DNA from: Ianthella basta
Taxonomy: Eukaryota > Porifera > Demospongiae > Verongiida > Ianthellidae
Reading direction: 5' to 3'
DNA length: 64,000 nucleotides
Assembly: GCA_964019415.1 (NCBI GenBank)
Contig: OZ025870.1
Location: 9,149,415-9,213,414 of the forward strand
The notes beneath the pieces are model-generated. The model was not told where the DNA came from, did no database searches, and saw only the letters and a list, made by a program, of their open reading frames with translations. A program made the translations under genes and the position numbers. Positions 32,286 to 42,584 of this stretch are shown here, piece after piece; position 1 is the stretch's first letter, and the number at the start of each line of letters is the position of its first letter.

Positions 32286-32648
32286 TTGATTAGGTGGCCC
32301 CGGCTGCCTGACCATAACAAGGTTGTGGGTTTGCCTGCTTCCAAAGCAGTATTTTTCGGCGGTCGGCCATTTTGTTTACAAATTACGGAGAGTATCCAAT
32401 GTTATACAATAGATGACTACGGAATTGGGTCATGTTTCAGTGGCTTGCACTATTCTTGGGCAGATCCACAGGAGACGCTTAATAGGCCGGGTTTTACTCT
32501 TCTTCCAAATTCTAGATCTACAGGAATTGGGCTGTCTTTTGACACCGGTCACGCCACGAGTCGCGCTTCCGTCCGAGCTACGAAAATTCGGCAAGTGTGG
32601 GTATTTAAATACCCACAGAAAGGTAGGAGGGTTAACAACCAGATTTAA
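32286..32648 (+). CDS. Hypothetical 120-codon ORF conserved in U1-U3 (U1 copy)
   Basis: Starts MIRWPRLPDHNKVVGLPASK and stays open in all three tandem units (119-120 codons) with few substitutions; U3 has a 3-bp in-frame loss near its end. Openness over such similar copies is weak evidence for coding. No family recognised. It may simply be an open frame in a promoter-proximal region upstream of the nuclease/kinase gene. Confidence 0.25.
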   Translation: MIRWPRLPDHNKVVGLPASKAVFFGGRPFCLQITESIQCYTIDDYGIGSCFSGLHYSWADPQETLNRPGFTLLPNSRSTGIGLSFDTGHATSRASVRATKIRQVWVFKYPQKGRRVNNQI

Positions 32649-33157
32649 CAACCGCAAGAAAGCACATGGCCATCATGTGATCACGTGAGACTAGACCCCA
32701 CGATGACCCCAGTATCACATGCGACGTTGAAAAGATCTGCGCATGTGCAGTTAATCTCGCTCCCTTGCGAGTGTAGAAGTTGCGATGGAGATTGTTGGCT
32801 GGACTATCCCAAAATGTATAACATCATTGCAGGAAAACCCGGAGAATCGCGCTACAAGCAATTGAACATAAGAAAGTATATGTCCATATATCACAAGTAA
32901 AAAGGCGTGAACAACGCTTTTAAAACCACAAGTACATTAACAACTATCAAGCTTACCTGTCGTTGCCGTAACGTAGTGATTGTCCAAGAGATCACGGAGA
33001 AAAAGGCTAAAATATATTGCGCGTGTCTTTGCGAGGGAGACACCCAGCACCTCGAGGCCAGTTCCCAAACCCAAACTAAACTGCCGCCATTTATATTATT
33101 GTACGAAACAGCCGTGTGTGCAGCTAATCTCGCTCCCTTGCGAGTGTAGGAGTTGTG

Positions 33158-36100
33158 ATGGAGATTGTGAGTGCCTTCGACCATAGACGTTTGGCCGTTG
33201 AGAATAGTGACCTATACGGATCCCCTGCCAGTAAGTTGTACTACTTCCTAGGTTACAGTTAGGTTCTTGTCTACCTGTAGCTATCCGTACTTGACTGTAC
33301 TTTTGTGGGCGAGCGCGTCTGCATGTGCACGTGTATGTCTGTGTGGTAAGTAGTGCGCATGAGGTTTTTAAGTCGAAATACTTGTTCTCTTTCTTCTAGA
33401 AGATGATAGAACCGTTGGCAGTGCGTCTCATGAGAGTAACTGGGAAATTTCTTCAAGTATTGTTGAGTACCCATTCAAGAAAGGAGACATTGAATCTTAT
33501 TCCATGTCTGTAACTCAATACACTCAAACAGGTCTGTGGATGATGGAGGGTGTCACTTTGCCGCGGGAGCAAAACAGAATAACCGATGAAGAGATGCCAA
33601 TACAGTGGATCTATAGCATTGCACGTTCGCAAGGAGTGAACTGCGCTCATTACAATCTCATCTGTGATACATATGCTCCAGGTTTTGACCCCTTGAATGA
33701 CTGGCTTGAGAATAAGAGAATGAAACCAGCCGGGTGTTTGTTGTACATAAACATTCCAAATGATGGTAACCGTCTTCCAGCACTTTGGACAGAGACTGAG
33801 TCACATAATGACATTTGTAGCAGCGTTAACAAGACAGCATGTGGGGTAATTACGCAATTGCGTTGTTTGCGATGCTATTCAGACCAAATAGTGAAGTGCC
33901 AAGGCTTCATGTTCCCTACCACAAAGCAAGCTAGAGTGGTTGTAATGGTCACTGTGACATGGCACAAACTTGCCTTGAATGTTGAGCTGAATTATCTTGA
34001 ACTTCACAATGTGAAAGAACATGTGATTGGCGCTGTGAAACTAATGGAGCAGAACTGTGCATTGCTGTATGGTACAGAGAGAGGCAATTATTTTATTCGC
34101 CTCTCTCCAAGAGATCTAGATCTATTAGTGAGTGATGCAGAGGACCGACAATCTGCAGAACAAATCTGCAGCAAACATAATATTCTTGTTGGAACCGCGA
34201 ACTATGTGTACAAGATTGTGCCCAATTATTCCGATTATGAGACGCTATCGACATTTTATTTGCTGCAAAAAGAAGGAAAGACTGCCAACCGTGAGTCTGT
34301 GGTGTTATAGTAGTGCATGTGGTCATGTACATATATATGGGTAAACAGGGTTAGTGTATAATTGGATAAGTAATAGTTAAATGCCGACTGAGAGGTGTCT
34401 GCGGGAGAGCACGAGGGCGTGAAGCGCACAAGTACCAAGTGGTCTAAATCCTCGCAGACACCCATTGGTTGGCATTTAAGTGTTATAGATGCCAACTGAT
34501 TAGGTAGCAAATCGACTTAGCTGCTCCTCCTTAGTAGCAATTTCGTTTGAAAGAACGGCTTTGAACACATCATTGGAGCCCTCCAGTATTTAGTTATTAC
34601 GCATATGTGAGAGTCGCCAGTAGAAATCGAAGATTAGCGCATTTTACTGAAAATGACTTTTCGCTATCAAGTTATACCTGTACCCCTTCTGCATCATTTT
34701 GCAAAGTTAGGGAACTGAACGTTCTTCCGCAACCGAGAAAATGAGAAGTAAACAATTGACCTAAAAGTTAAATTGTGAGCAGTATACTGAATTCCGCATA
34801 ACAGCCCAGTATACTACGAGGCACATGGTATAAATGGCAGCCGAGTAGAATTAGCAGGGAGAATAGCACATTTACACTGCTTTCTTGGCTTATTCGTTTA
34901 TCTCTCTCTTCTGGGACCACCTGAGAGTGAACGATTGACGAAAACATCTCAGATGAGTGCTGGGCAGGGGCTGGGGGTCTTATTAACCTGTAGTACACCT
35001 TAGACTTGACTGGCAGGACTGCTTCCAATTGACTAGTGATAGATGCATACATTTTCTGTTAGGAGCACATTACAATGCCTGCTGTATGCTTCGCAAATAC
35101 TGTATAGATCATTTCTATCTTGGAGTGTTGGAGTCAAGAAATGAATGGTTCAAGTCACTTTTTCTTTGTCATCATCTTTTTCTTGTTTTCACCCGCTAGA
35201 GATGGGAGCTGAGTAGCAAATTTTGGCGTGATGTATGGTGGCCGGTGGGATTGCGCAATGAAGCGGTGGCACATCTGTTCGATATTTAAGACTTTCTCTT
35301 TCGACAAAGGGCGCACATCGTAACTGTGATGTAGTCGATCACACCTGGCAGGCACACGATCGTCAAGAACGCTTCACTGGTCACCGAACAGCAACTCAAT
35401 TAACAGGCAAGGTACAACTCAGGCTGCAGAGACTACCACACATGGTACAACACTGCGTATGCTCACAAAAAAACACATGGAGATAAGGTGGTACAAAGGT
35501 CTGGGGTTAGCTGTGTCTAACAATAGTAACTCTTATCTAGTAATACTGGAATGATAAACATAAAGATAAACATAACCCTACAATACATGTGACCAAAACC
35601 ACAGTGTAATCATGTAGGATAAACATAGTAATACAGTCACATACACTACAGTAACTAACAGCAGCTACATCTGTGCTAGATGTGTGTGTCTTGCGCAAGG
35701 GGGCACTCTGAGTGTGAGGATTGTAGCACCTTTCGCCAGCGTGAAAGAGCACCTTGCTACCCTCCCCTTGGACTATAAGGAACTTGTGGAGCTTCCGAAC
35801 GCCTGGCAGATACGTGTAGCATTCATCCAAGTACTTTCTCCATGGATGAATGCTTTTCTCATTTGCAATGAAAGTGGTGCAGTGGTTGGCATAAGTGCTT
35901 TTCAGTTCTTTAGCATTGAAAACATCAGCCACATTGTAAGACTTGGAGCAAGCCGCGAACAATCAATCTGGTGAAACCTTTGTGTGACCAGCAACAAGAA
36001 AACATGTGAATTGAGCTTATCAGGCCACGTTCCACAGCTTCTATGGCCCAGCCCAACAGGTAGTGATTTTTGTTGGTGTTGGTTGCATTGTCGAGGAAGG

Positions 36101-39100
36101 TCATCACCCTCTTGAGCCATGGATGCTTGGACTTGATGTCTTCAATATATGTCTGCAGCAGTGACACCGTATGGTCTGTGTTCTTGGGACCAAGCTGTTC
36201 ACTGAAGAGTTGGACATGCCCACTGTCATCACGCTGGTCCACAATGCCAAAGACGTCATGGGACTCCTTCATGAGGTAGTATGTGCTTGCAGGGTGTGGT
36301 GACCTACCCCAGTACGGAGTGAGCTTCGCCTGCTTGTAATCTGCACTCAGGACCAATGTGAAACTGTGACGATTGCTGCCTGTGCCACCCTCGACTGTTG
36401 ACAGCTTACTCCATTCTTCTTTGCACCTTGCCACCATTTTGTTGTAGAATTTTTGTGCGAGTTTCACATCAAGCAAGTGGTCCTGGTGCATCCCTTTGAG
36501 TGTTGCCAGTTCCTTCTCATGTGGCCGTAGTCTGTCCTCAGAGGAGTTTCCAGAACCCCTAATCTTCTTGATGGTAAATGCACACCTGCTGATATCAACA
36601 CCCATAGCTTTGCAAGTGTCGCAGTAATCCTCTTTATGAGGGCAGATGCTTACTCGTGGAAAGTGTTTCTCCAACAGCCTCCGGAATGTTGAAGCACCCA
36701 TGGTCTTCCCTTCTGTTTCTTGTTGTGCACGGTTGAACTCTGCAACCACAGAGTGACGCAACTTGGCTGTGTAGTCATTCTCGGACTTTTTTGGTGGATC
36801 AATCCTGGTGAAGTGGCTGCTGAAGTACGACAACGCTCCATGGCTGTCATGGCTTCGACCATTGGGGTGTGTGCAGTTCTTCACAAACAGTTTACATGTG
36901 AAACAGTTTTGCTATGCATCTTATATCAGAATTGATGTATAATTACCTCAATGAGTTGTTAAGGCCTGTTCACACTTGATGCGCATTCAATCCGTATTGG
37001 AATCCGCTTCGTTTCAATGCGCATCAAATGCACATTGATCGCGTTCACATTGTACTTTTGAAATTTGCGCTGGTACTCGTAGTGCACGTGAAATATACGT
37101 TTCCTGGTGATGCAACAGGGTTTGAAGAAAATGGCGTACGTCGAGGCAATGATAGCGTTAGCACTTGTTTTGTGGCTTAACTATGTTCGGTTGTGCATGA
37201 AACATCGCGCGAACAGGAGTAGAAGGGATATTGAACGAAGGAGAAGACAGCGAGCGAGGATTAATCGCAATTTCAGTCACAGACGGCTTTAGCGGCACTG
37301 CAGTTACTAATAAATATTGCGCTATTTGCCACCAAAATAGATCTCTTCAGGCCTTCGGTCGAAGGAATATAGACGATTTTTGATCGGCGATCTTTGTCGG
37401 CCATTTTCGCGAAACTGCATATTGCGCTAATCTTTGATTTCTACTGGCGACTCTCACATATATCTCTATATATATTTTGATAGAGCTCAAATCCTTTGTT
37501 CGCAAACTCCTCACGCAGTTTGCACGGAAGATGATTCGCCGCGCCTGCGAAGAGCCCCACACGTTTTCCCTTCGTTACAGAAAAAGACGCCATGTTTTTT
37601 GGCCGTTTACGGTCTGCATATACGGAATATCGGTTATGTAACGTTTCACTAGGCACCATGCACAAGGCAGAGCGCTCGCACTCTGCCATGCAACAGCGCT
37701 GTGGCTAACACTATCTATGGCACCATACTGATGTAAATCAGATGCAATATGAGACTAAAATGCGGCAACATTTTAAACCTCTTCCTTCTGTGAAGCAACA
37801 GAGCTGCAGCCAACACTATCTGTGGCACCATTCTGATATACATCAGCTACAATATGAATCTACAATGCAGCAACATCATAGACCTCTTCCTCCTGTGAGC
37901 ATGTTGCTGCTTTTGCATCAAGTCAATGATAGCTAACAATCCGTCAGCAACATTTTGCACCTTCTATCCACCGTTGTATATCTGTGCGTGTGAGCACATC
38001 AAGTATTGGAGCTGAAATACACTCAGGTGAGCAACATGTCTAGATGGTTTTGGACAGTACATGCATGGTGCTGTTCTAGGCCAAAGTGGGATATAGTAGC
38101 TCAATCAGTGACTTTTCATCACACTTTGACCTGGAACAGTACCATGCATGACCTGTCCAAAACCATCTTTAGACGTGGTGTTCCCCTGAGCATTCATAAG
38201 CTTCCAATTTACTTGATGTGCCCACATACACTGTTCTTCAGTTCCATTCTTTGACTACCAATTTTGCAGTTGTTTTCATGTCATATCTATTGTCAGTGCA
38301 TGCATGATTCCACTTATTTTGGGTGATTCTCTGTCCACATCATGCTACACACAGTATTGCCTGCAACATGCATGCATATAGTTATGACTGCGGCCTACCA
38401 GCTGGCATACCCAGGCATATTGATGTCAATGTATTAGAAGTGGAATAAGTGCCAAGTTATCATCATCATGTAACCATTTATTGTGTAAGACGTTAGTTTG
38501 TATAAATACACTCTGATGCTGAGTTTGTACACCAAGGAAGCTGAATGAGTGTTGATAGGATGACTTGACAGATAGAAGATTTATTTGATCTCTCTTGCGA
38601 GTGGAGTAATTGTGGGATGGTGTCTTGACAAGAGTAGATAGGTAGGAAGGCCAGAGCAAGAGAGTTGTGGCATTTGGACTTAAGATATGGCGTTCCCCTG
38701 AACAAACATAAGCTTCCATTTTTTCTTACTTGATGTGCCCACATACACTGTTCTTCACTTCCATTCTTAGACTGCCAATTTTGCAGTTGTTTCTATGTCA
38801 TATCCATTGTCAGTGTGTGCATTGGTCCACTTATTCTGGGTGATTCTCTGTCCACATCATGCTGCACACAACATTGCCTTCAACATGCATGCATAGCTAT
38901 GATTGTAGCCTACCAGCTGGCATACCCACACCGTCATAAGCCACACTGTCGTGGAGTAGCTATCGTGCAGCAGCCGTCGTGGAGGCGCCGGAGCAGGGAA
39001 ACCCGCTGAAGGCGGTCTTTCCTGCTAGTTCTTGTATAAAATAACTGATTACACGTCACGCGCACTCTGCCTGCAACGTACGTCTACGGGATTTATTGTC

Positions 39101-39702
39101 ACGCGCCAAACAACTGAAATGCTTCTATGAGGCTTAGAATCATCATTTAGATGCATGTTACCATGGTAACAGGATCTATGATTGTTTTAGCAAGTTGCAT
39201 ACTATTCCTAATGGTGCACATTTAATTTTGTTCTTAAATTTGTGCAGGACTGTGTTTACCAGTGGATTGGCGTATAGTAGTAGGAAGGACGAAAGTATTC
39301 ATTTTTCACCGTCAGCCACATCATCCAATGAGCTTATTCGAAGTTTCCCAATGCTTGCAAAGCTTTGTGCAGACTACAGTGAAAGCTATCAAGCAATTAC
39401 ATCAGCTTGGCTTTGCTCATGGAGACATCCGTCGGGCGAACATATGCTTCAATGCAGACTGTGAAGCTGTTTTGATTGATTTCGATAGAGCAGTCAACAA
39501 GTGTGCAGTGTCACTTGAACAGGACTGGAATGCTTTTTGCCATATGTTTTCTCAAATTGGTTTGGGGCAGGATTGGGACAATTTTGTCCCAAGCGTGGAA
39601 TCGTTAATAGCACAAGATGAACCCGAATTCAGAGTTCCGGAGGGTGTGCAAGGTCAAGTCACAGTGAGAACTGTTCTTGAACGAAGACCAAGACCTAAAT
39701 AG
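33158..39702 (+). CDS. Nuclease/kinase-like fusion gene, three exons, open in U1
   Basis: Exon 1 (33158-33230) MEIVSAFDHRRLAVENSDLY, donor GTAAGT; exon 2 (33400-34290) after TTCTTCTAG, donor GTGAGT; exon 3 (39248-39702) after TTTGTGCAG. Phases match (1 and 1) and give about 472 residues. Exon 2 carries TETESHNDICSSVNKTACGV, ITQLRCLRCYSDQI and CQGFMFPT, as in a family of sponge and cnidarian proteins with an N-terminal restriction-nuclease-like domain. Exon 3 is kinase-like: HQLGFAHGDIRRANICFN (catalytic loop HxD...N) and AVLIDFDRAV (DFG position as DFD). The N-lobe looks reduced. Crinkler-type nuclease-kinase proteins are the closest group I know. The 4.96-kb intron contains a transposon on the other strand. 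If exon 2 is not spliced, a stop follows 6 codons later. This is the only copy open through all exons. Confidence 0.7.
35155..36884 (-). pseudogene. DDE-like transposase, U1 copy (5' exon lost, solo LTR inside)
   Basis: From 36878 an uninterrupted frame reads NCTHPNGRSHDSHGALSYF, VSICPHKEDYCDTCKAMGVD, KMVARCKEEWSKL, LVLSADYKQAKLTPYWGR and FLDNATNTNKNHYLLGWAIE. At about 35990 the conserved continuation CFLVAGHTKVSP lies in the next frame (a +1 change shared by all four units). It goes on through VADVFNAKELKSTYANHC, YLPGVRKLHKF and HTSSTDVAAVSY up to the LTR at 35650, and resumes at 35319 as DVRPLSKEKVLNIEQMCH. The terminal KKKRLEPFIF is cut short: CGA has become TGA after KKK. Compared with U0 the Ser-rich first exon is missing. 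Confidence 0.7.
35325..35650 (-). mobile_element. Solo LTR of a Ty3/Gypsy element (U1 copy), 326 bp
   Basis: Minus-strand TGTAGTGTATGTGACTG...CTACATCACA. Ends are imperfect inverted repeats (TGTAGTGTA and TGTGATGTA). Flanked by GTTAC on both sides (plus-strand GTAAC at 35320-35324 and 35651-35655). The Ty3/Gypsy origin is inferred from the integrase and polypurine tract joined to the same LTR in U0. Confidence 0.85.
36959..37293 (+). mobile_element. Harbinger-like transposon 5' fragment (U1 copy)
   Basis: Begins TTAAGGCCTGTTCACACTTG, with TTA as a possible 3-bp target site and GGCCTGTTCACAC as a typical PIF/Harbinger-like terminus. It holds an internal GATGCGCATT...AATGCGCATC inverted repeat and a small ORF (37107-37292, KKMAYVEAMIALALVLWLNY then RRRRQRARINRNF). 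No 3' terminus is present; it joins the transposon 5' UTR at GGCACTGCAG. It replaces the about 820 bp that encode the transposase first exon in U0. Confidence 0.55.
37700..37930. repeat. Two-copy tandem repeat of about 114 bp (U1 copy)
   Basis: Two units each containing CTATCT(A/G)TGGCACCAT and CCTCTTCC; same place as in U0 and U2. Confidence 0.6.
38038..38175. repeat. Long hairpin repeat (U1 copy)
   Basis: Arms GTCTAGATGGTTTTGGACAG...CCAAAGTGGGAT and ATCACACTTTGACC...CTGTCCAAAACCATCTTTAGAC pair over about 56 bp with a few mismatches around an about 25-bp loop. This is a foldback repeat; a transcript across it would form a strong stem-loop. Confidence 0.75.
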
Positions 39703-39710
39703 ATTGGTCG

Positions 39711-39748
39711 ACACACACACACACACACACACACACCACACACACACA
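39711..39748. repeat. (CA)n microsatellite (U1)
   Basis: CA tract starting a few bases after the kinase stop codon. Confidence 0.9.
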
Positions 39749-40038
39749 ATCAGAGCCTAGAACATAGGACAGAAGACAGTGTAGTATATTGGTGTGTGGT
39801 ATATTGATATATTATGTTATATATTCATTACTGTTGGTGGTGTATTCAATTTCTTAACTGATGGTGCAACTTTATTTATTCAAGTGGGAAATGGTGTGCA
39901 TGTTTGAACAGCAAATCTGCTGCATATCTGTGCGTGATACTCCAGTCTTAGAGAGCACTTTGCGGTAAAGGCACATGGCGGACTAGGAAACACACTGAGG
40001 CAGAGTAGGGCACACGCAGAGGCGGACCCATTACCCAG

Positions 40039-41255
40039 GCTGTTGTGAAGTAAATGAGAGGCCTGCTGTTCTGCATGATGCATGATGCAGCAGGTTGGGA
40101 AGGTGCGCACGTGGAGCGGTTTAAGGCAGCTCAATCTAGATCGAGAGAGAGATTACACGCAACGTACAACAGACGTATGTTGTGTGTGCATGTGTGCGTG
40201 CGTGTGTGTGTGCATGTTACATGCGTATGTGTATGTATGTATGCCCATGTGTTCATATACAAATACACTGGGTATTGCACATGTGTACGTACTGTCCCTA
40301 TGTATAGTACACCATACAATGGCACTTTCTACTGTACGTACAGTTCTGTTCATTGCACTTTGCAAGTTACATTCCCTTACGACCTTTGCTGTGTTACAGA
40401 CACTGGTGCCACTGCAGTGGGGGATGGCGAATGGGGCCACCTCCAAATCGATGCGACGTCGCTCTACCTATTGACGCTGGCACAGGACAGCCTCTTGTAC
40501 GGACAATACAGACATGGTGAAACAGATTCAGCTGCAAGAATGCTTGCCACTTCATTGTCACCATTGGAACATTAGCTAAGTGTATTTACAGAGAACCGTA
40601 AACCAGCCAGGAAGGTCTCCCTTTGTTATACAGTGTATTTCACTCTTGCCATTGAGGGTTTAACTAATCTTATTGCCCCACTTAGTCTGTGCTTTGGCAT
40701 GCTCTTGGATTGTAGTATTGGTGTGTACATGTGCCTCTTGTCCTGTTGGTCAGGCCTACAGATAATCTACTCTTTGGACGAGGTTGCCTTCATTCAAAAC
40801 CTTGTGTTTTACATCGAGGAGGCCTACAGAATACCTGTGAGTAGAGAATAGCCTAGGGGTAACCTGCTGACTAAAGTTGTAATATTACGTGATGTACTGT
40901 GTACCAAACTGTATCAAAGTGGATTTGATAGTACTGTATATCATACATGTATGTATGTGTGCATGTGTAATAATGCTCGATGCATAATACTGTGCAATGT
41001 ACTGTTACGTAATTATACATAGCAACCACCTAGCAACAGGAAATACACTGCAAGTAGCGATATTGTGTATAGGTGACATCTTGTTGTAAGAGTCGCTGGG
41101 TAGGCTGACTATCATCAGATTGTCTTGCTTGTTTGTTTTCGTTTGTTTGTTTACTGTCCACACCACCCATGTAGGACTATGGTATTTGGGAGCAAGGTGA
41201 CAAGACTAATAATGGAGAGCCCGAGCTGAATGCCAGCTCCATCGGTATGGCAAAG
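40039..41255 (+). pseudogene. Phosphorylase b kinase regulatory subunit exons, U1 copy (frame breaks)
   Basis: Exons at 40039-40174, 40400-40496, 40754-40836 and 41175-41255. The first has a 7-bp insertion (TGCATGATGCATGATGC) relative to U0. In the second, a 2-bp loss turns the conserved AQMTASG end into AQDSLL and breaks phase with the next exon. The third ([20 protein letters not shown]) and fourth ([20 protein letters not shown]) are intact with GTGAGT donors. Confidence 0.75.
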
Positions 41256-41378
41256 GTGAGTTCCTCCAGGAGGTACGGCAATGTTGGCAGGTGGGAATGA
41301 ACTTTGTCATGCCAGGCTGTTAGCATTGCTGTTTAGCAAAACATAACATTATGTAGAAGACAAAGATGATCTTTTGAG

Positions 41379-41744
41379 ATGATTCACAAATGCTCAGCCT
41401 TTAATGACTTTACTTGTTCTGCTAATTTCATATATCATAATAACCTTGAGAGAAAGAGGAGAAACAACCTCAAAACAAGCTTCATGTCTCTGTGTGTGGT
41501 CATCCCAGATTTGGAGAATGATGAGTGTGCTTCAAAAGCAATCATTCTACAGAAGGCATCTGATCTTGTGCAGCACCTCTGCCATCTGCGCGATCAGCAG
41601 ACCTCCCTTCTCCTCCAGGAGAGAAATCTTAACCGTGAACTCGTAACGAAGTTAGGAAAACTGAATTCTAGTACAATATTCATAGGCTTGTTTAACAGCA
41701 ATAAATGCTGTGCCCGTGTGTGCTACGGTGCATGCTTAATATAG
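41379..41744 (+). CDS. Myc-type bHLH-leucine zipper exon (U1 copy)
   Basis: The same frame as in U0, with YHNNLERKRRNNLKTSFMSL and PDLENDECASKAIILQKASD; substitutions A to T and R to C. An ATG at 41379 could be a start. It sits 124 bp after the last phosphorylase kinase exon. Confidence 0.6.
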   Translation: MIHKCSAFNDFTCSANFIYHNNLERKRRNNLKTSFMSLCVVIPDLENDECASKAIILQKASDLVQHLCHLRDQQTSLLLQERNLNRELVTKLGKLNSSTIFIGLFNSNKCCARVCYGACLI

Positions 41745-42321
41745 TGTGAATGAATACCAAAGGCGTAAAGGGGAAGCTGAATAGCCGGAATGGATGGGCA
41801 TACAGTACAGGAGGTGCAGCAAAATGTTGCCAGATGTAGGGATGGTGCAAATGTATTCAAAGTCAGCGAATGTTAATGACCTTAGTTTTGCATGTACTGG
41901 CTGGCCCTCCTCTTTGTATGGTCTGGCCCTCCTCCTTGGTCCTCCAGTTTTTCCAAGTGGTTTGCTCTTCAGAGACACACTGCACCATCCCTTACATCTG
42001 CCCTTGTTTTTGGAGGAAACATTATTCATTTTACATTGCATTACAAAATAGAATGTCCACAATAACATCGGTCTATTTTAAGCCTCTAGCTGTGTTCATG
42101 TGCATGTATGTGTGATATTATGGGTGCACATTGGCCATGCACTGTTCAGTTTCCATTGTCCAACTAGAATTAAATTGGGAAGTAGGTCACCTCATCATTA
42201 ACCATGCTTTACTGCACTAAGCTTAAACTGCGGTTGTCGGATCTGATTGTACCTAGGACGACATATGTCAATAATTAATATTATGCTTTCGTGAAAATTG
42301 TCAGGCATGCTGAGTAGGTAA

Positions 42322-42448
42322 TAGCTTGATTCTTATTTGGACACTTAACAATTCAATTCAATACAACGTTTTGCCCATCACGGGCTTCATCAGGCATACA
42401 ACTGATGAAATCCAGTCCAAGTCCAAAGTCCAAATAAGAATCAAGCTA
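42322..42448. mobile_element. Hairpin MITE (U1 copy), 127 bp
   Basis: Inverted ends TAGCTTGATTCTTATTTGGA and TCCAAATAAGAATCAAGCTA enclose AACGTTTTGCCCATCACGGG. No coding capacity. Confidence 0.7.
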
Positions 42449-42584
42449 ATACCAATTAATATTATGTTTGCACAACTTGCACCACACAGCCCACAAATTG
42501 GCAATTAAACGGCTTCTCACTCTCTATATGCATAAGGGCTGGATTAAAGCAATAGCTAACAGTTATAATTTTACACAAAGTCGC

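Larger units (their letters stand above)
34603..37461 (-). mobile_element. DDE-like transposon in the intron, U1 copy (2.86 kb)
   Basis: Left end 34603-34641 and right end 37423-37461 are inverted copies of ATATGTGAGAGTCGCCAGTA...GATTAGCGCA. Transposase on the minus strand, interrupted by a solo LTR, its 5' exon replaced by a Harbinger-like fragment. Confidence 0.8.

Noticed and set aside
33158..34310. Exon 2 as a complete single-exon gene ending at 34310
   Set aside because: The GTGAGT just before the stop matches in phase with the kinase exon, and the two domains belong together in related proteins as I recall them; kept as the alternative.
38815..39009. Conserved small ORF before the kinase exon (also 54105-54329)
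   Set aside because: Differs in length and frame between copies and has no recognisable domain; likely intron sequence.
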